A stretch of 53,032 nt of DNA from Perkinsus olseni (GCA_013115135.1 JABANP010000378.1:1-53032), one strand, 5' to 3'; counted from the stretch's first letter, positions 32,741 to 44,236 are shown. A program made the numbers and translations. The notes: generated by a model from the sequence alone, not told the origin.

Positions 32741-33632
32741 TCAGTGGAGCTTAACAACACAATCGAGCACGAACTGGTGCGCCTTCCTGAGGACCGGCAG
32801 CAGTAGCGACTTGATACAGGTGTAGGCCAGAACAACGAGCCCCGTCCAATCACGAAGTGAGAAGACACTCCGATCTAGGTGGAGCTTGATGTTGTACTCA
32901 TCCGAATACAATGCTCCTGACCTGAGGGAACGATACCAATCAGCTGTGCAATATGGTCGGTCCACGATGCCTCACCGATAGAAGTGAGATGTGGTGGCCA
33001 CCTCTAGCCCCGTAACGTTGGCCACATATGCTACAGCCTTGTCAGCGTCGAAGGGCGGGTCGATGCTGGCAGCAAACGCCTTGGTGTCGGAGCCCTGGAC
33101 AGCGCTCAGAATGATAACCCGAGGAACGGTTATCCATTGCCTAAGAGTATGGACCACATTCGAAGGCGGGAAGGGGTGGTAGGGGACCGACTTACAACTG
33201 CAGTAGCTCCGCTTGAGTTGCTCCCACGAGATTCACCCGATAGAAACGAATGTCCGGGGAAGCTGCCGGCCAGAAACTGTTCGAACTTGACGACTGCAGG
33301 AGAATCTGAGACAAGCCTTTGGAAAGAGAATGGGCGAGGGAATGCTCACATGAAAACGGATTTGTCGAAGAGTAGAGGATGAGTCCGCTAGGGACCGTCG
33401 TAGGGAACTCGGGAGACCTGTTCCACAGGGCCGAGGCATAGAAGATGGCAGAGGCCTCCGAGACTGATATGTCTTCTATCGGCGCATAGGCCGCGCATTG
33501 CTTGGAGACGGAAGCTCGAGGAGGAACGTCGGGGAAGAGCTGCTGGTGTTGCACAGCCTCTGAAGCAACTACTCGCTCAGTCAAAAGGAGAAGTGGGAGA
33601 AGGCAATGAAAAAATGGAGGCCTCACGAACAT
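32741..33632 (-). CDS. OST3/OST6-like thioredoxin-fold ER protein
   Basis: Three exons (33632-33196, 33140-32976, 32921-32741) sum to 261 codons (260 aa). A signal peptide (MFVRPPFFHCLLPLLLLTER) is followed by a thioredoxin-like pattern: PSGLILYSSTNPFSCEHS, DIRFYRVNLVGATQAELLQL, then WITVPRVIILSA with the family's cis-Pro-like VP. After that comes a hydrophobic segment (WTGLVVLAYTCIKSLLLPVL). OST3/OST6 are oligosaccharyltransferase subunits that act after ALG3 in N-glycosylation. The usual CxxC is reduced to one Cys (SCEHS). The family's four helices are not all seen, so extra C-terminal exons may be missing. Assignment is moderate. Confidence 0.62.
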
Positions 33633-33803
33633 ACCAAGCCTGAAGAGGATGTCTCAAGTAGTCGGCCGTATGTATCCCACTCAAACTCGACAGCATTGTG
33701 AAGAGTACGAAGGTGTCGTGGTAGCATGGTAATGAGAACAAATATAACTATCCTACTTTCGTCTTCTACCTACACTGTTTTCTCTTCAGAAATTCATATT
33801 GCG

Positions 33804-36800
33804 TCACTCGGGCGGAGGCGAGCTGGCAGCCGACTGTTCGGCATCCAACAACACAGTTTGGCGGCTCTCTGGCTGATGGTCTCCCACAGCAACGTCAAGC
33901 GATGGTTTTTCGTCAGCTGCCTCCCCCAGTGATGATGATGCAGCGGCGCTGCTCGTCCGTACTCGTGGTGAGAACCGTTGAGCGCTACCGGCCACTGACG
34001 CCGCCGAAGCTCTCCTGGCCGGAGGAGCGAGGAAGAGCGTGGTCCTCCGCGGTGCAACTGACCCTCGGGCTTGCCCCTGGCCGCCATTAGAAGCGACCCC
34101 TCGGCTGAGCCTAGAATCAAATCCCTGCTTCTTGAAGTGATCGCGCCTGGAGACGCTCTCTCGCACGATCTTGATGAGGGAGAGGAAAAAGTCGTCACTC
34201 ATCTCCGTCAGAGTCTTCCTCTTCAACGACCTCATCCTGCTGACGGCATGAGACGGGACAATCAGAGGGCCTTACACTCCCAAGGAGGCGTCGGCTTCGG
34301 AGTCGATCGATATCTCTCTCTTCGGCCAGTCATAGGAAGCATGGCAGACGTCCTCTAGTGAGTAGGAACTCCTCATCCTCCTCAACGAAGCGTTGTCAAA
34401 GACTCTAAGAAGATGTGCAACGAGTGGCAGCGTACGACTTGCCGTCCCACTCGAGGTAGCTTTGGTAATCATCAATGTCCCTCACACAGAAGAATAGTCG
34501 CCGCCGAGGCAGGCACTTCACTTGAGCCGCCTTCTCCATAAAGTATTCTCCTGGAGCGATCGAGCAGTCACCAGCCGCTCCTAATGCGAGATTACCGTTG
34601 TTCAGTTTCTCCTCGGCATCATACAGGTCGAGCCTGTCTATTGTACTCCGGTCGGGCGGATTGCCTCGCGGCCGCCAGCCAAGGGTAGGGTTGAAGGTCT
34701 GCATGTAACACTTGCGAAGATTTCAAGATTACTCGAGGACTGAGCACTCCTCACCTCCGCCTGCTTCTTGGAACCGTCCACTAAAATGAGAATGAAAACA
34801 CGTTATCAAACTCCCAGAGTATAAAATTACCGGAGGAAGACACACCGCTGTCGCTGCTGCTGTCACTTCCCTCATTGGGGTCCCGGGAGAGTAGCCCCCG
34901 TAGTCGCTCCACTTCGCTCCGTAGCGAGTCAGCTTCCGTGCGTAGTTCCTCGTTCTTCGTCAAGAGCTTCTCCTTCTCCACCACCATCGCATCCAGTGCG
35001 TCCGTCGCAGCCTTTGACACACCTGCCATTCTCTCCCGGGACTCCCTCTGCGCCTGCGCCGAAGCGTGCATATCGTCAACCCTAGCAATTCCACTACGCT
35101 GAGCTGCCAGCTATTGAAGCTCGATGCACTTAGGGAAACTCTGAGGTATTCCGCAGTGATCGTCTCCGCGGCTCGAGTAATCCTCATCAGACGCCGCTCA
35201 GCATCGGCTGTAGCTTCTCCTACTTCAGCAGCTAGGGAAGGCCGAGATATGCCGGGCGAGCGCTGTTGGTACCTCTATTTACTTCTGTTTTCCTCTAGCT
35301 GTCGGATGATAGTCTCTCTCGAAGTGGCATGGAACCATCCCCTTACCACGCTCGATAGGAGGTAGGTGTCAGCCTGTCGGGTTGACTGCTCTACCATGAG
35401 ATGTGCTATCGACTTCTGCGACACTGCCAACTGCCGCCGTAGCTCCAGCTGATGTGAGGACTGTGAGCATGAAGGAGTGGGCTGCGGTTCACCTCCCTCT
35501 GCTCCATCCCCAGCAACAGAGCTTCGGTCTTCCATCCACCAAAGACCTGCCTCTTCAAACGCTCTACTCCTTTATCCTTGGCATGGTCGAAGAAGCCGTC
35601 AGCCAGCGCAAGGCGGGACTCCTGGGCCACCGAGTACATACTCTGAACGGAGGTGGTGGTGGAGGCCATGACCGATTGATCTTCGGATGCAGTACATCCA
35701 AGTGCCTCTCGAACACTTCCTCCCTCGCCCATGTTCTCCAAGCCACCAGGACCAGGTGTACGGTCCAAACTGATGTTGTGACCTCCAGTAGCCGGGAGCT
35801 CTGAGTGAACCCGAGGAGGCTCTCACGGGTTGCAATGTAGCCGCGATATGACCAGACATTCCACTTGCTGCATCAGCTTGGTCTCAGCCTGCTGGGACCT
35901 CGCTGCCTGCTCCGTGGTGACTTGCTGGAAGAGTCTACTAGCATCCACTTCTCTTTTCCAGCCACGGAAGGTGACTTTCAGCAGGGCCTGCGGAGGGTCG
36001 CGTGCCGGAGAAACGCTCCGCATCCTTCCACCTCCTTGTTGAGGACCGTATCGGCGGCTCCCTTCATCACGGTGAAGTACTTATCTCCCCACTCACGTAT
36101 ACTGTTCTGCTTCCTCTCTACCGCTAACTGATCGGACGGACTAACTTCACCGCTACAATCACAACAGGAGCCCACCTTGAGCCTATCGACCGCCATAGTC
36201 TTAGCATAGCTCCTCCACGAGTAGAAAGCATCGCCTTGTATGCCGCGCTGCTGCGCTCCATTCGAGCGTACTATGAAGCTGAGGCCCCAACTGGTGAGAG
36301 CTGCCCGTCGTCGAACTTCGTTATTCATCATGGTCTGAGCTCGCTGTCCGAGGGCAGCAACAGCTGCTGCTGCTTCCACTACCTCCTGGAGCCGAGCTGC
36401 CTTCCGTCGCTCTTCCTCTAACCTGGCCTGTCGGGTCACATCCCACCACGCAGCGAGAGTGACCCCGGCCATCCTCGTCGACTCGGCGCGTATAAAGAAG
36501 TTACTGAACTATCAAAGGCGGCCGCCGCCGACGCTATCGGGGATGATCGCTACAGGCGTTACCCTATGAAGGAGCTCTTCATGATGCATTGATGCATCTC
36601 GCACGGCGTCATCCTCGTCCCTAGCCCGGCGGACCCTCCCTACCTCACTCTGCCAAGATCGCAGTACCATACGCAACCACGCCTGAAGGAAACTCCTCAC
36701 CACTACTACAGGCCCCTACTACCGCCTACTCTCTTGGACCACAGCCACTCCTTGCATTCTGCCATAGCTTGCGCATGCGGATTGAGAAGACCTCCTCCCT

Positions 36801-36993
36801 CCTCCTCAGCATTCAAGTCGCCCTCATTCACGATGTCGCCCTCTTCAGAGCTGGTCATCGCAGCCTCGACTATATCGTAACCGTAGTCCAGTAGGTCCTG
36901 CAGGACTTCCTCCCCAAACTTGTTTAGGTTGAGGGAGGCTATGCTCCCATCAGCGGAGACGGTCTTCCGGCGTTGGACCCTGCTCAATGCCAC
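33804..36993 (-). CDS. Sfi1-like protein with centrin-binding W repeats
   Basis: Multi-exon gene read right to left. Exons carry repeated short helices with a central Trp: AWLRMVLRSWQSEVGRVRR, TLAAWWDVTRQARLEEERR, DAFYSWRSYAKTMAVDRLK, KVTFRGWKREVDASRLFQQ, QVFGGWKTEALLLG and VVRGWFHATSRE. This Ax7LLx3F/Lx2W-type periodicity is typical of Sfi1 centrin-binding repeats at centrosomes or basal bodies. A coiled coil follows (around KEKLLTKNEELRTEADSLRS), then WRPRGNPPDRSTIDRLDLYD and a basic/Ser-rich C-terminus. Clear joins include 36706-36993 to the exon starting AWLRMV, and on to the exon ending 35978. The first in-frame codon is GTG at 36993, and the frame stays open to about 37079, so the true N-terminus is upstream and unresolved. 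Several internal junctions are approximate. Confidence 0.75.
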
Positions 36994-37587
36994 CGCCTGG
37001 ATGACATCAGCCGCTCTACGGTGGCTGGTGGCGTAGAGGATTCCGAAAGAAGTGACAATGGGTGATGGTGGACAGCTACAGTTGGACTAAAGAACTTCAA
37101 CGCAACAATGGCAGCAACGACGATCTCCCGTACTTGAGCACGGAAAAAACGGCATTGGTATTTGTGGTGGCAGACGGTCGCCCCCCCCAGTGGCTCCGAG
37201 CCACTGCATCTTGCCTTCCATCTGCCTCTCGGGAAAAATACGACAATCCGTCATAACACAGATTCACGAGGACGTCAAGAAGAGAGAGATTTCTCTCCTG
37301 GCCGACGAGAAGAAGCCCGGAGCTATGTTTATGCGAGCTACACTATACTATAACTATAGTAACTACTGTAGTTCCTCAACGTTGAAGCCACCATCAAATC
37401 CAAGCGAGAGGAGGGAAACCAATGCAAGGGCAGTCCCTGCCACCCCTCACAGTACCTATTCTATCGTTGGAGCCTGAGCATTTGGCTTGTTTCCTCGAAA
37501 ATACACACTCCACGCAACACCAACCAGTTGTGAAAACTTCGAGAAGCACAGTTGGAAAGAGTTGACGCAGTGGCTGGTTTGAACACG

Positions 37588-39005
37588 CTACTCCTGATAG
37601 GGCCCACTTCCTGTCCTATGAGTGTCGCTACTACTCGATGAGCTTCGCGTTGGTGTATCACCATCATTACCGGGATCACTCTCTCCCAGGAAGCCCTCTT
37701 CCCTCCTGGTCAGCTCATCGTCGTATGTCTTCAGCATGGGCAATATCACGGTCGATCGAGCGTCACCGTCGGTTCGGTACCTTCCGGCCAGGTCGAGCGG
37801 GGTCATCCTGGCAGAGGACGCGGGTCGAGGAGATGCTGTCTGCCTTGTCGTACCGTGTTTGTGTTGGAGATGTTATCTCGGCTTGAAGGAGGCTCTCACT
37901 ACGTTCCACGCCAAGTTCCTTCTCAGTGGATATGACAACCTCACAAGAGCGGAGAGAAGTGCCCTCGACTGCATAGTGGAGGCAGGTCCATCCGTACCGA
38001 TCTCTAAGAGACGGCCAGTACTAGTGCCAGCGTTAGTCGACTGTCACTACCGTTCTTCCAAGGCCTCAGCCCCCAGCCTGTGAAACAGGAGGTCTAATGA
38101 AAGCGGCATATCGTAGAGTGCAGCTGTCATGGCTAATGTTTGGCCGGTAGCATTCGACGGGCCTGCCGGGATGTGGGGTAGACCCGAAGACGATTCGGCA
38201 GATGTGTGGTATCACGGTTTGTGCGCACGAGCTTTCCGCGAGAAAGAAGTCCAATCCCATGGCTGATAGTTTTATCGTCCTTTCCAGCGGTCATCCCGGC
38301 CATCAATCTGTCTCTGCGCCGCTCACCTGCCTTATTCATGGCAAGTAGGCATCTGCAACGTCAGCAGGGCTCATATACGCCAGGGTTCCCAAGTGTAGTA
38401 CCTCCCCGCCGATTGTATCTGTACTATTGCCAGCAGGCGTCGATGAGCTTCTTGCCGTACTGCATATCCTCTCCAACAGGCGGCAATAGTAACCTCAGCC
38501 CTGCACCTTCGACGTTGATCGTACAGCGGTCGCCACCAGTTCTACGGAGGCAGGAGCTAATCTGATGCACATTGGCCGCAAGGCAGGTACCTGTATCCTG
38601 GCCGCTGCTCGGTACGGTCGTAGAGGATCCGCTAGCCGGCGGAGCCTTTCCTGCTGGGCCTTCTCCTCTGACCTCCACGCTACGAGAGGTAGGGCGAGGT
38701 AACACAGCCATCTTGGTATATCATCTGTTGCTACTACAGTACTAACCTGAGGATGCTCATGTGATACTCTGAGACGTTCGAGGAGCGTGAACCTTTTCGG
38801 ATAGGGTGTTTCCCTCACGAGTGATCAAGTTATAGGATGCCAGCCATAGCGCCGAGGTGAGGATGGTAGTGGCTGCTGTTAGGAGGATGATTATGAGTAG
38901 GAGGCATGAGGCAGCAAGGGACGACATGCAAACAAGCCAAGTACACTCCCAACGCAATGTCGTATCGCCGTGAGCTTCATGATAGAGTTGAATGGTGAAC
39001 CCCAA
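37588..39005 (-). CDS. Ankyrin-repeat protein, possibly with N-terminal TM segment
   Basis: At least three ankyrin-like repeats are spliced together: NATGQTLAMTAALYDMPLSL with DLLFHRLGAEALEER; then DRYGWTCLHYAVEGTSLRSC; then RMTPLDLAGRYRTDGD. Two introns of about 46-57 bp keep frame between them, and the stop is at 37588. Upstream on the same strand, 38424-39005 contains a strongly hydrophobic segment (CLLLIIILLTAATTILTSAL) and basic stretches (WRSEEKAQQERLRRLADPLR). These may be the N-terminal part of the same protein or a second gene. I could not resolve the exons between 38.1 and 38.7 kb. Function unknown. Confidence 0.6.
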
Positions 39006-39049
39006 CCCACTAGGTGCGACACAACACTACTTCTCGAGGGAGAAACCGA

Positions 39050-39230
39050 CTACTGTTGAGACTGGCTCTAGCAGAAGCACAGATTTCCGAAAAATGCCAA
39101 CTGGTATGTGGTACCAGTAAGGCTGAGCGAAGGACAAAGCTGACACTGACATTCACGGTTCAATCATGACCCATGACCTTCGATAATGATGTAGCAAAAA
39201 CTCTTCATATCGCCACACTGAGAATATGAG
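39050..39230 (-). pseudogene. Decayed fragment of the omega-6-type desaturase
   Basis: Read on the minus strand, this stretch gives VFATSLSKVMGHD, a stop, then VNVSVSFVLRSALLVPHTSW. It aligns with FTGIWVMGHECGH and VNDSVGFVLHSALLVPYFSW of the intact desaturases, in the same order and orientation. About ten residues including most of the first His box are deleted, and an in-frame stop is present. It lies just 3' of the intact copy at 39279-40553. It is a relic of an earlier tandem copy. Confidence 0.85.
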
Positions 39231-39278
39231 AGACTTGACACCCTCACACACTCACTGGTCTCGTGTTCTCATCGAGAT

Positions 39279-40553
39279 TCACTGTCCCTCTCCTCGGGAG
39301 CTACAAGACACGACACCTTTAGGCTGCCCTGGACGGTAAAATTGGACGCCATCGATGCCTTCGACGAACTTGCACTCTCTATGAGCTCTCAAAAACGCCT
39401 TCACTATCGGGGTATTGTCCACCCTGTAGTAATGTCCTAGAACAGGTTTGATAGCTTCAGTGGCTTCCCTCGCGTGGTAGCAAGGTATCCTCGAGTCGAT
39501 ATGATGCAGCACATGGGTAGTACCGATCTCATGGTGAAAATGGGTTGAAAACAGACCATAAGGTGGACGATCCACGGAGGCCAGAGCACCTCTAAGAAAG
39601 GTGAAAGCCTCGTCACCGTAATGAGGAACACCTCCATGCGTATGCTGAAGGGATGTGTAGAGGGTGAGCCAACCGTTAGTCATAAGATAAGGACAGCCAT
39701 ACCACAACATCACATTGCCGACGCCTGCAATCTTCGCACAATAGGCTGCGATGAGAAGGCTGATGATGCAACCTAGTCCACTGAGGAGAACCTTCTCCCT
39801 CATGTGAGGAGGAAAGAGGCCACCATCAGGGTTGAAGTGGGAGGGCTTCACCTTGGTGTAAGGGCGGCCATCATACCCCACACGGCCACCGGTTACATTC
39901 CAGAAGAGATAAATAGGGAAGCCGAAGAGGAGCATCACCAAAGGAAAAACCGGGAAGACCTCGTCAAGGCCGTAGTCCTCCAGGGTGCTCTGTATGCGGC
40001 TGAAGGCGTCGAGTTCATGCTTGAGGCTCGCTACGTGCGTCTCCCCTTTGGTAATATGATTGGTGAACTTGTGATGCCTGGAGTGAGAGTATTGCCAACT
40101 GAAATACGGCACCAATAAGGCCGAGTGGAGGACAAAGCCAACACTGTCATTGACCAATGGGTAGGGAGAGAACGCACCATGACCACACTCGTGGCCCATC
40201 ACCCAAATGCCAGTAAAGAAGACACCTTGCCAGAAGATGTAAGCACACCAGAGGCCTCCCCTGAGCAGAGCATAGTCCTCCGGTATTGAGGTTAACAGCA
40301 GGTAGTGGATAGTAGCACATGCCGTGATGTACAGGAGATCTCTCATGACACACGAAGCCGACCTCGAAAGGCTCCTCTCTCTACAATGTGGAGGTATAGC
40401 CGATTGCAGAGCCGACACAGAAGGTCCAACTTTCGAGAACTCTTCAGCGGTGAGGCCTCTTGTATCAGCTTCAGTCCTCAAATCCCCGGCAGCCTCAGGG
40501 GAAGGGCGAAGTCCAACGGTCTCGGTCTGAGTGATAGTAGTTGTCGAGCACAT
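39279..40553 (-). CDS. Omega-6/Delta12-type fatty acid desaturase, copy 1
   Basis: Intronless 424-aa ER membrane desaturase of the FAD2/omega-6 type. It would insert a second double bond into a monoenoic acyl chain; exact regiospecificity cannot be read from sequence. The start MCSTTTITQTE is shared with copy 2; the frame upstream of ATG 40553 is open but not conserved. Three di-iron His boxes are seen: HECGH, HSRHH and HVLHH. Several hydrophobic helices are present. It is divergently paired with the acyl-CoA desaturase at 43015. The C-terminal about 15 residues differ completely from copy 2, and a cluster of substitutions precedes the third His box. Confidence 0.95.
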   Translation of the reverse strand: MCSTTTITQTETVGLRPSPEAAGDLRTEADTRGLTAEEFSKVGPSVSALQSAIPPHCRERSLSRSASCVMRDLLYITACATIHYLLLTSIPEDYALLRGGLWCAYIFWQGVFFTGIWVMGHECGHGAFSPYPLVNDSVGFVLHSALLVPYFSWQYSHSRHHKFTNHITKGETHVASLKHELDAFSRIQSTLEDYGLDEVFPVFPLVMLLFGFPIYLFWNVTGGRVGYDGRPYTKVKPSHFNPDGGLFPPHMREKVLLSGLGCIISLLIAAYCAKIAGVGNVMLWYGCPYLMTNGWLTLYTSLQHTHGGVPHYGDEAFTFLRGALASVDRPPYGLFSTHFHHEIGTTHVLHHIDSRIPCYHAREATEAIKPVLGHYYRVDNTPIVKAFLRAHRECKFVEGIDGVQFYRPGQPKGVVSCSSRGEGQ

Positions 40554-40916
40554 GGTATACAGGAGGACAAAAAAGGGGCTTCTGCCGCGGGAATAAAGAT
40601 CAAATTGGCCAGCTGCATGTGAACCAGCCAGAGAAGCCCTCGACAATCGGATCAGCCTACGGATCCACAAGAAAAAAGACAGGAAACAGCACGTCCAGAT
40701 TCGGCTGACAAGTTTTCGATGATGATCGTGCTTCGTTAATTAAGATTCTTAGCAGAGGTAGATACCTGAGGCGCTTTCAAGTTTGATAATGATCTTGCGT
40801 TGTAGCTCCTGATCCGTTTATGTGAAGGGTCGCTCCTCGAAAACCAGGCGACACGAATGGCCTACGTTTGATGATATGAGCTCGAGGTGCAGTGTAGGCC
40901 CCGCACTTCATATCAC

Positions 40917-41182
40917 GGGTAATTCCCAAAATCCAAGGGAGAAGTACAAAATCCAAGGAAGCGTTATCAGGGATCTGCATTACCTGGGTAATAGTTCGGG
41001 TTTCTGGTTGACCTGGGTAACAGTTCCGGGATCGGGTTGCCCTGTCGGGTTTCGGGAGGGGTTTCTGGTTTCCCGTTCCTACCTTCACCCGCAATCCAGG
41101 GGTTTTTTTCTGTTGCTCTTGCCCTCCTGTCGCACGCGCTTCCTTGGATTTTGTACCTTTCCCTTGGATTTTGTACTTCACC
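40917..41182. mobile_element. MITE-like foldback element, 266 bp
   Basis: The left end begins gggtaattcccaaaatccaa and the right end, read on the other strand, begins ggtgaagtacaaaatccaag. Both arms continue with gtacaaaatccaaggaagcg, giving terminal inverted repeats of about 50 bp with few mismatches. An 11-bp direct repeat, cttcatatcac, flanks the element at 40906-40916 and 41183-41193 and looks like a target-site duplication. There is no coding capacity. It is absent from the matching spacer of unit 2. Confidence 0.82.
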
Positions 41183-41691
41183 CTTCATATCACTGTTATG
41201 CCAAGAACGTGGAGACGAAAATGAGAACAAAATGACGAGACCGCGGATTGAACCTCCGCGGGAAGCCTGCACGTTGGTTTGAGACTTTCATGATGCCATT
41301 GTGCGTCTGCGTACTAGTGTACGCATACACAAGGAGAAGAACTAGGATCCTTCCAACACCTTATATTGTGTTGAACAGCCATCGTGGCGATCATCCACGT
41401 CATGGCCAGTCTGTGGCTATGGAAGGTGTGCTACTGCGTTGCAACTACACTGACGATAGTATATTCACAGCAAAGTGATGATGGCTTTGGAAGCCGGCCT
41501 TGCCCGAATTCTACAGTAGAGCCCAAATTTGTGCATGCGAGCAAGAAAGGTCGCGAAAGAGGGATTTCACAACCGCTAAAGAGAGTGCCAGTGACTGAGG
41601 CGGTTCGAGAAGCTTATCCGGAGCCCCTTCCCCGCCGCGCTGAACACAGAAGGGGGCTGGGATTTCCGGGCGATTGTCTGACAATCGACAG

Positions 41692-41734
41692 CGACAGCGA
41701 CGTATTGACAATCATTGTCAATACGTCGCTGTCG
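41692..41734. repeat. Perfect 21-bp inverted repeat, 1-nt loop
   Basis: Arms 41692-41712 and 41714-41734 are exact reverse complements around a single C at 41713 (right arm begins attgtcaatacgtcgctgtc). A second small inverted repeat (cgattgt, 3-nt loop, acaatcg) lies just upstream at 41671-41687. It could be the end of an inserted element, a cruciform or a dimeric protein site. It lies in the part of unit 1 missing from unit 2. Confidence 0.9.
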
Positions 41735-43014
41735 GGGACCCCCGGGGCCTGACCCCGTCGCGAGAACCAGTGACACGTTTCTGCGGGTCGCCCGACAGCG
41801 CTGCGGCGGGGCTTAAGATAGGCTCCGTACCACTCTCTTCTACTCTGCGCAGGATAGTATTTCCAGGGAGCACGGATTGCATCCTTTTGCATCGACGCGC
41901 ATAAGACAAACTCGGTGGACAAGCACGATGAGACAGCACGTAAGGGACGCGACGCGTTACGCGTGCTATACGTGTACGTGGTACTCGTACGTTACGAGTC
42001 GTACAACGTTGAGTCAACTTAGTTGTACACCGTCAGACTACGGACTCGACACAGGCGGCGTATGGCATGGCGTAGGGTTCGTGGCAGACATAAACCATCT
42101 CTGAATCCATTACTCGAATCAGTTAGCACAACAAGGAGGGGCCTTCGGTCGACTGGATGATGGACGTTGGGTACCGGAAGTAGTGAGATAGGAGTCGCGG
42201 TAGAGGGCGTTGAGCTTGGACTAGGACCAACCATACCAGCATCGCCGACAAGCCCGATATTCTGAATACACGAATCAATGAAACACGCTTGTACACGAAT
42301 TGCGCAGCGTCCTACGAAATGCAGGGTATGATCCTTCAATGAAAGTTTGATGATGAAACCACGTAAATGAAGAGCACCATGCGATGTTCGCGGTGTTCGG
42401 TGACGGTCCATTACTGATGGAGCGGCTGATCCCGTCTGCTGTCCCAGACTCCATGATGCATGTTCATGCATTTGCCAGACCTTGGTGCGGGATACTCGTG
42501 GTCCACCAGATATCTCTTACAGGTGGACTTCCAGTATATATTGTCGTGGAGGTGTTAGTAGACACCCCAGCGACGAGTGTAGTATCCTAGGATCGTATGA
42601 GAGTTGTAATACAAAAACAAGCACGGGGTTCCAAGCTGTGCGCGTGCGTTCTGAGTGACCCGCCACGCATTTACATAGCCGGCCGCACTACAGCTTAGAC
42701 CCTGCCCGTATAGGGAAGAAAGAGGAAGAATATCCGTTAGAGGCACGGAAGAAGGATAACGATTGATGCAGCGCTGTCGAGACTCAGTCCTGCGCCGAGA
42801 GTCTGTCGCTATCGGCACCGGCACGAGCGACCTCGAGCTCAGGTCAACAGATTACAACGAGACGAGACTAACTCATTGCTCACTGCGTTACCCGCCGCGC
42901 TGAGTGCCATGGTCTATCCAATATACGATCTGCGCGCCACCGATTGCGACCTATCACAACACCTACAGTCTGGTATTATACCTTATTTATCTATTTTAGT
43001 ATTCATTTCTCCTC

Positions 43015-44236
43015 ATGTCAGTCACTACCAATGATGAAGAACCTTTCCGTATCAATTGGACCATGGTGACTTATATGGCGCTGGTGAGCGATGAGAGTCC
43101 TGATGATTCCTGTCATGCATATCCTCGCAAGGTGCACATCATCAGTAGCGTTAGTATATACAACGCTTTCGCGTATCCTTGTCATCCATACACATATCTC
43201 TGGACGGTAAGAGAAGTTACAGTATGCTCGTGCTTCTATTCAGTTGTGGTACTGCAACGCGTCTTGCAGGTTTGTGTATATGTTTTGTCGGCTCTCGGCA
43301 CCACAGCGGGTGCCCACAGACTCTGGTCCCACCGATCTTATAGAGCTAGATACCCGCTTAGAGTATTCCTGATGATTTGCAATAGCTTCGCTAATCAAGG
43401 GAGTATTATACACTGGGTTTCCAATCATCGAGCACATCACCTTCATGCTGATACTGATAGAGATCCGCATGATTCACAACGAGGATTCTTTTATGCTCAT
43501 ATTGGATGGTTATTGATACATAAACCAAAGTTGGTGGCAGATGCTTGCGACAAAATTTCTGTGAAGGATCTATACAGTGATAGTGTATTACTACTACAGC
43601 ATTGTAAGTGAGCAAGGTGGGATCCTTGTTGTTCATCGTCATGGCCTTCAGATCTTTATCCTTGGTGGGATATAACGTGGTGTTTCATTGTAATAGCAGC
43701 ATTTGCTCTACCACTGCTGTGACGGGTTTTCCCGTCAATAACTCCTTCTCAGGTCCCTGCTCTCGTAGGAAATTACTTTTGGGGTGAATCTATCAATAAT
43801 GGCATTCTATTGCCCGGCGTATTACGTTATTGTTTCGGACTGCATGTGACATGGTCCATCAACTCAGTGCTGCATAGGTGGGGGCCCACTCCGTATGATA
43901 CTGATGCCGTGAGTGCCGAGTGCGGTATCGTGGCTTTCCTCGCTCTCGGTGATGGTTGGCACAATTGGCATCATACTTTCCAATGGGACTATGCTGGTGC
44001 TGAGCTGTCCGCTCTCAAGCAATTCAACCCCACCAAAACTTTTATTGACATAATGTAATCTCGCAATTTCGAGTTCACCTAATATGAGTTATACTGTTAG
44101 GCACTATCTAGGTCTGGCTTACAATCTGAGACGGGCCAATCCTAGGGCTTGGGAGAGTCTTAAAACGAGGAAACTCCGTAACAACTGCTGTTCTCGTCTA
44201 CCTATTTCTGTACAAGATCATTGTCAGGTAAGTTAG
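43015..44236 (+). CDS. Acyl-CoA Delta9-type desaturase, copy 1
   Basis: ER membrane stearoyl-CoA-type desaturase, 317 aa. It would introduce the first double bond into a saturated acyl-CoA. Six exons: 43015-43083, 43132-43206, 43270-43603, 43652-43689, 43753-44054, 44101-44236. Diagnostic motifs: GAHRLWSH, HRAHHLHADTDRDPHD, GFFYAHIGWLL, NYFWGES, GDGWHNWHHTF with the third His box, and a C-terminal LGLAYNLRR as in animal homologues. Intron 4 (43690-43752) starts gtaata; using it restores the exact family spacing between CFI and FWGE. Intron 1 is 48 nt here and 47 nt in copy 2. No cytochrome b5 domain is seen. Confidence 0.95.

Larger units (their letters stand above)
40554..43014. promoter_or_regulatory. 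Divergent spacer of unit 1 with insertion
   Basis: This 2.46-kb spacer lies between the two divergent desaturases; the matching spacer in unit 2 is 1.45 kb. The excess is concentrated in about 40.63-41.81 kb, which carries the MITE-like element and a perfect 21-bp inverted repeat. The part next to the acyl-CoA desaturase (42574-43014) is almost identical to 48934-49377. It includes a conserved tttatctattttag acceptor-like site (AG at 42998-42999) 15 bases before the ATG. Confidence 0.75.

Noticed and set aside
38335..38400. Kinase activation-loop-like GTLAYMSPAD on the minus strand
   Set aside because: No other kinase subdomain (glycine loop, HRD, DFG) was found nearby, and ankyrin-type sequence follows. 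I treat it as coincidence.
43717..43752. A non-canonical TG-AG intron in the acyl-CoA desaturase
   Set aside because: A canonical donor at 43690 (gtaata) removes 63 nt, restores the phase and gives the exact family spacing before FWGES.
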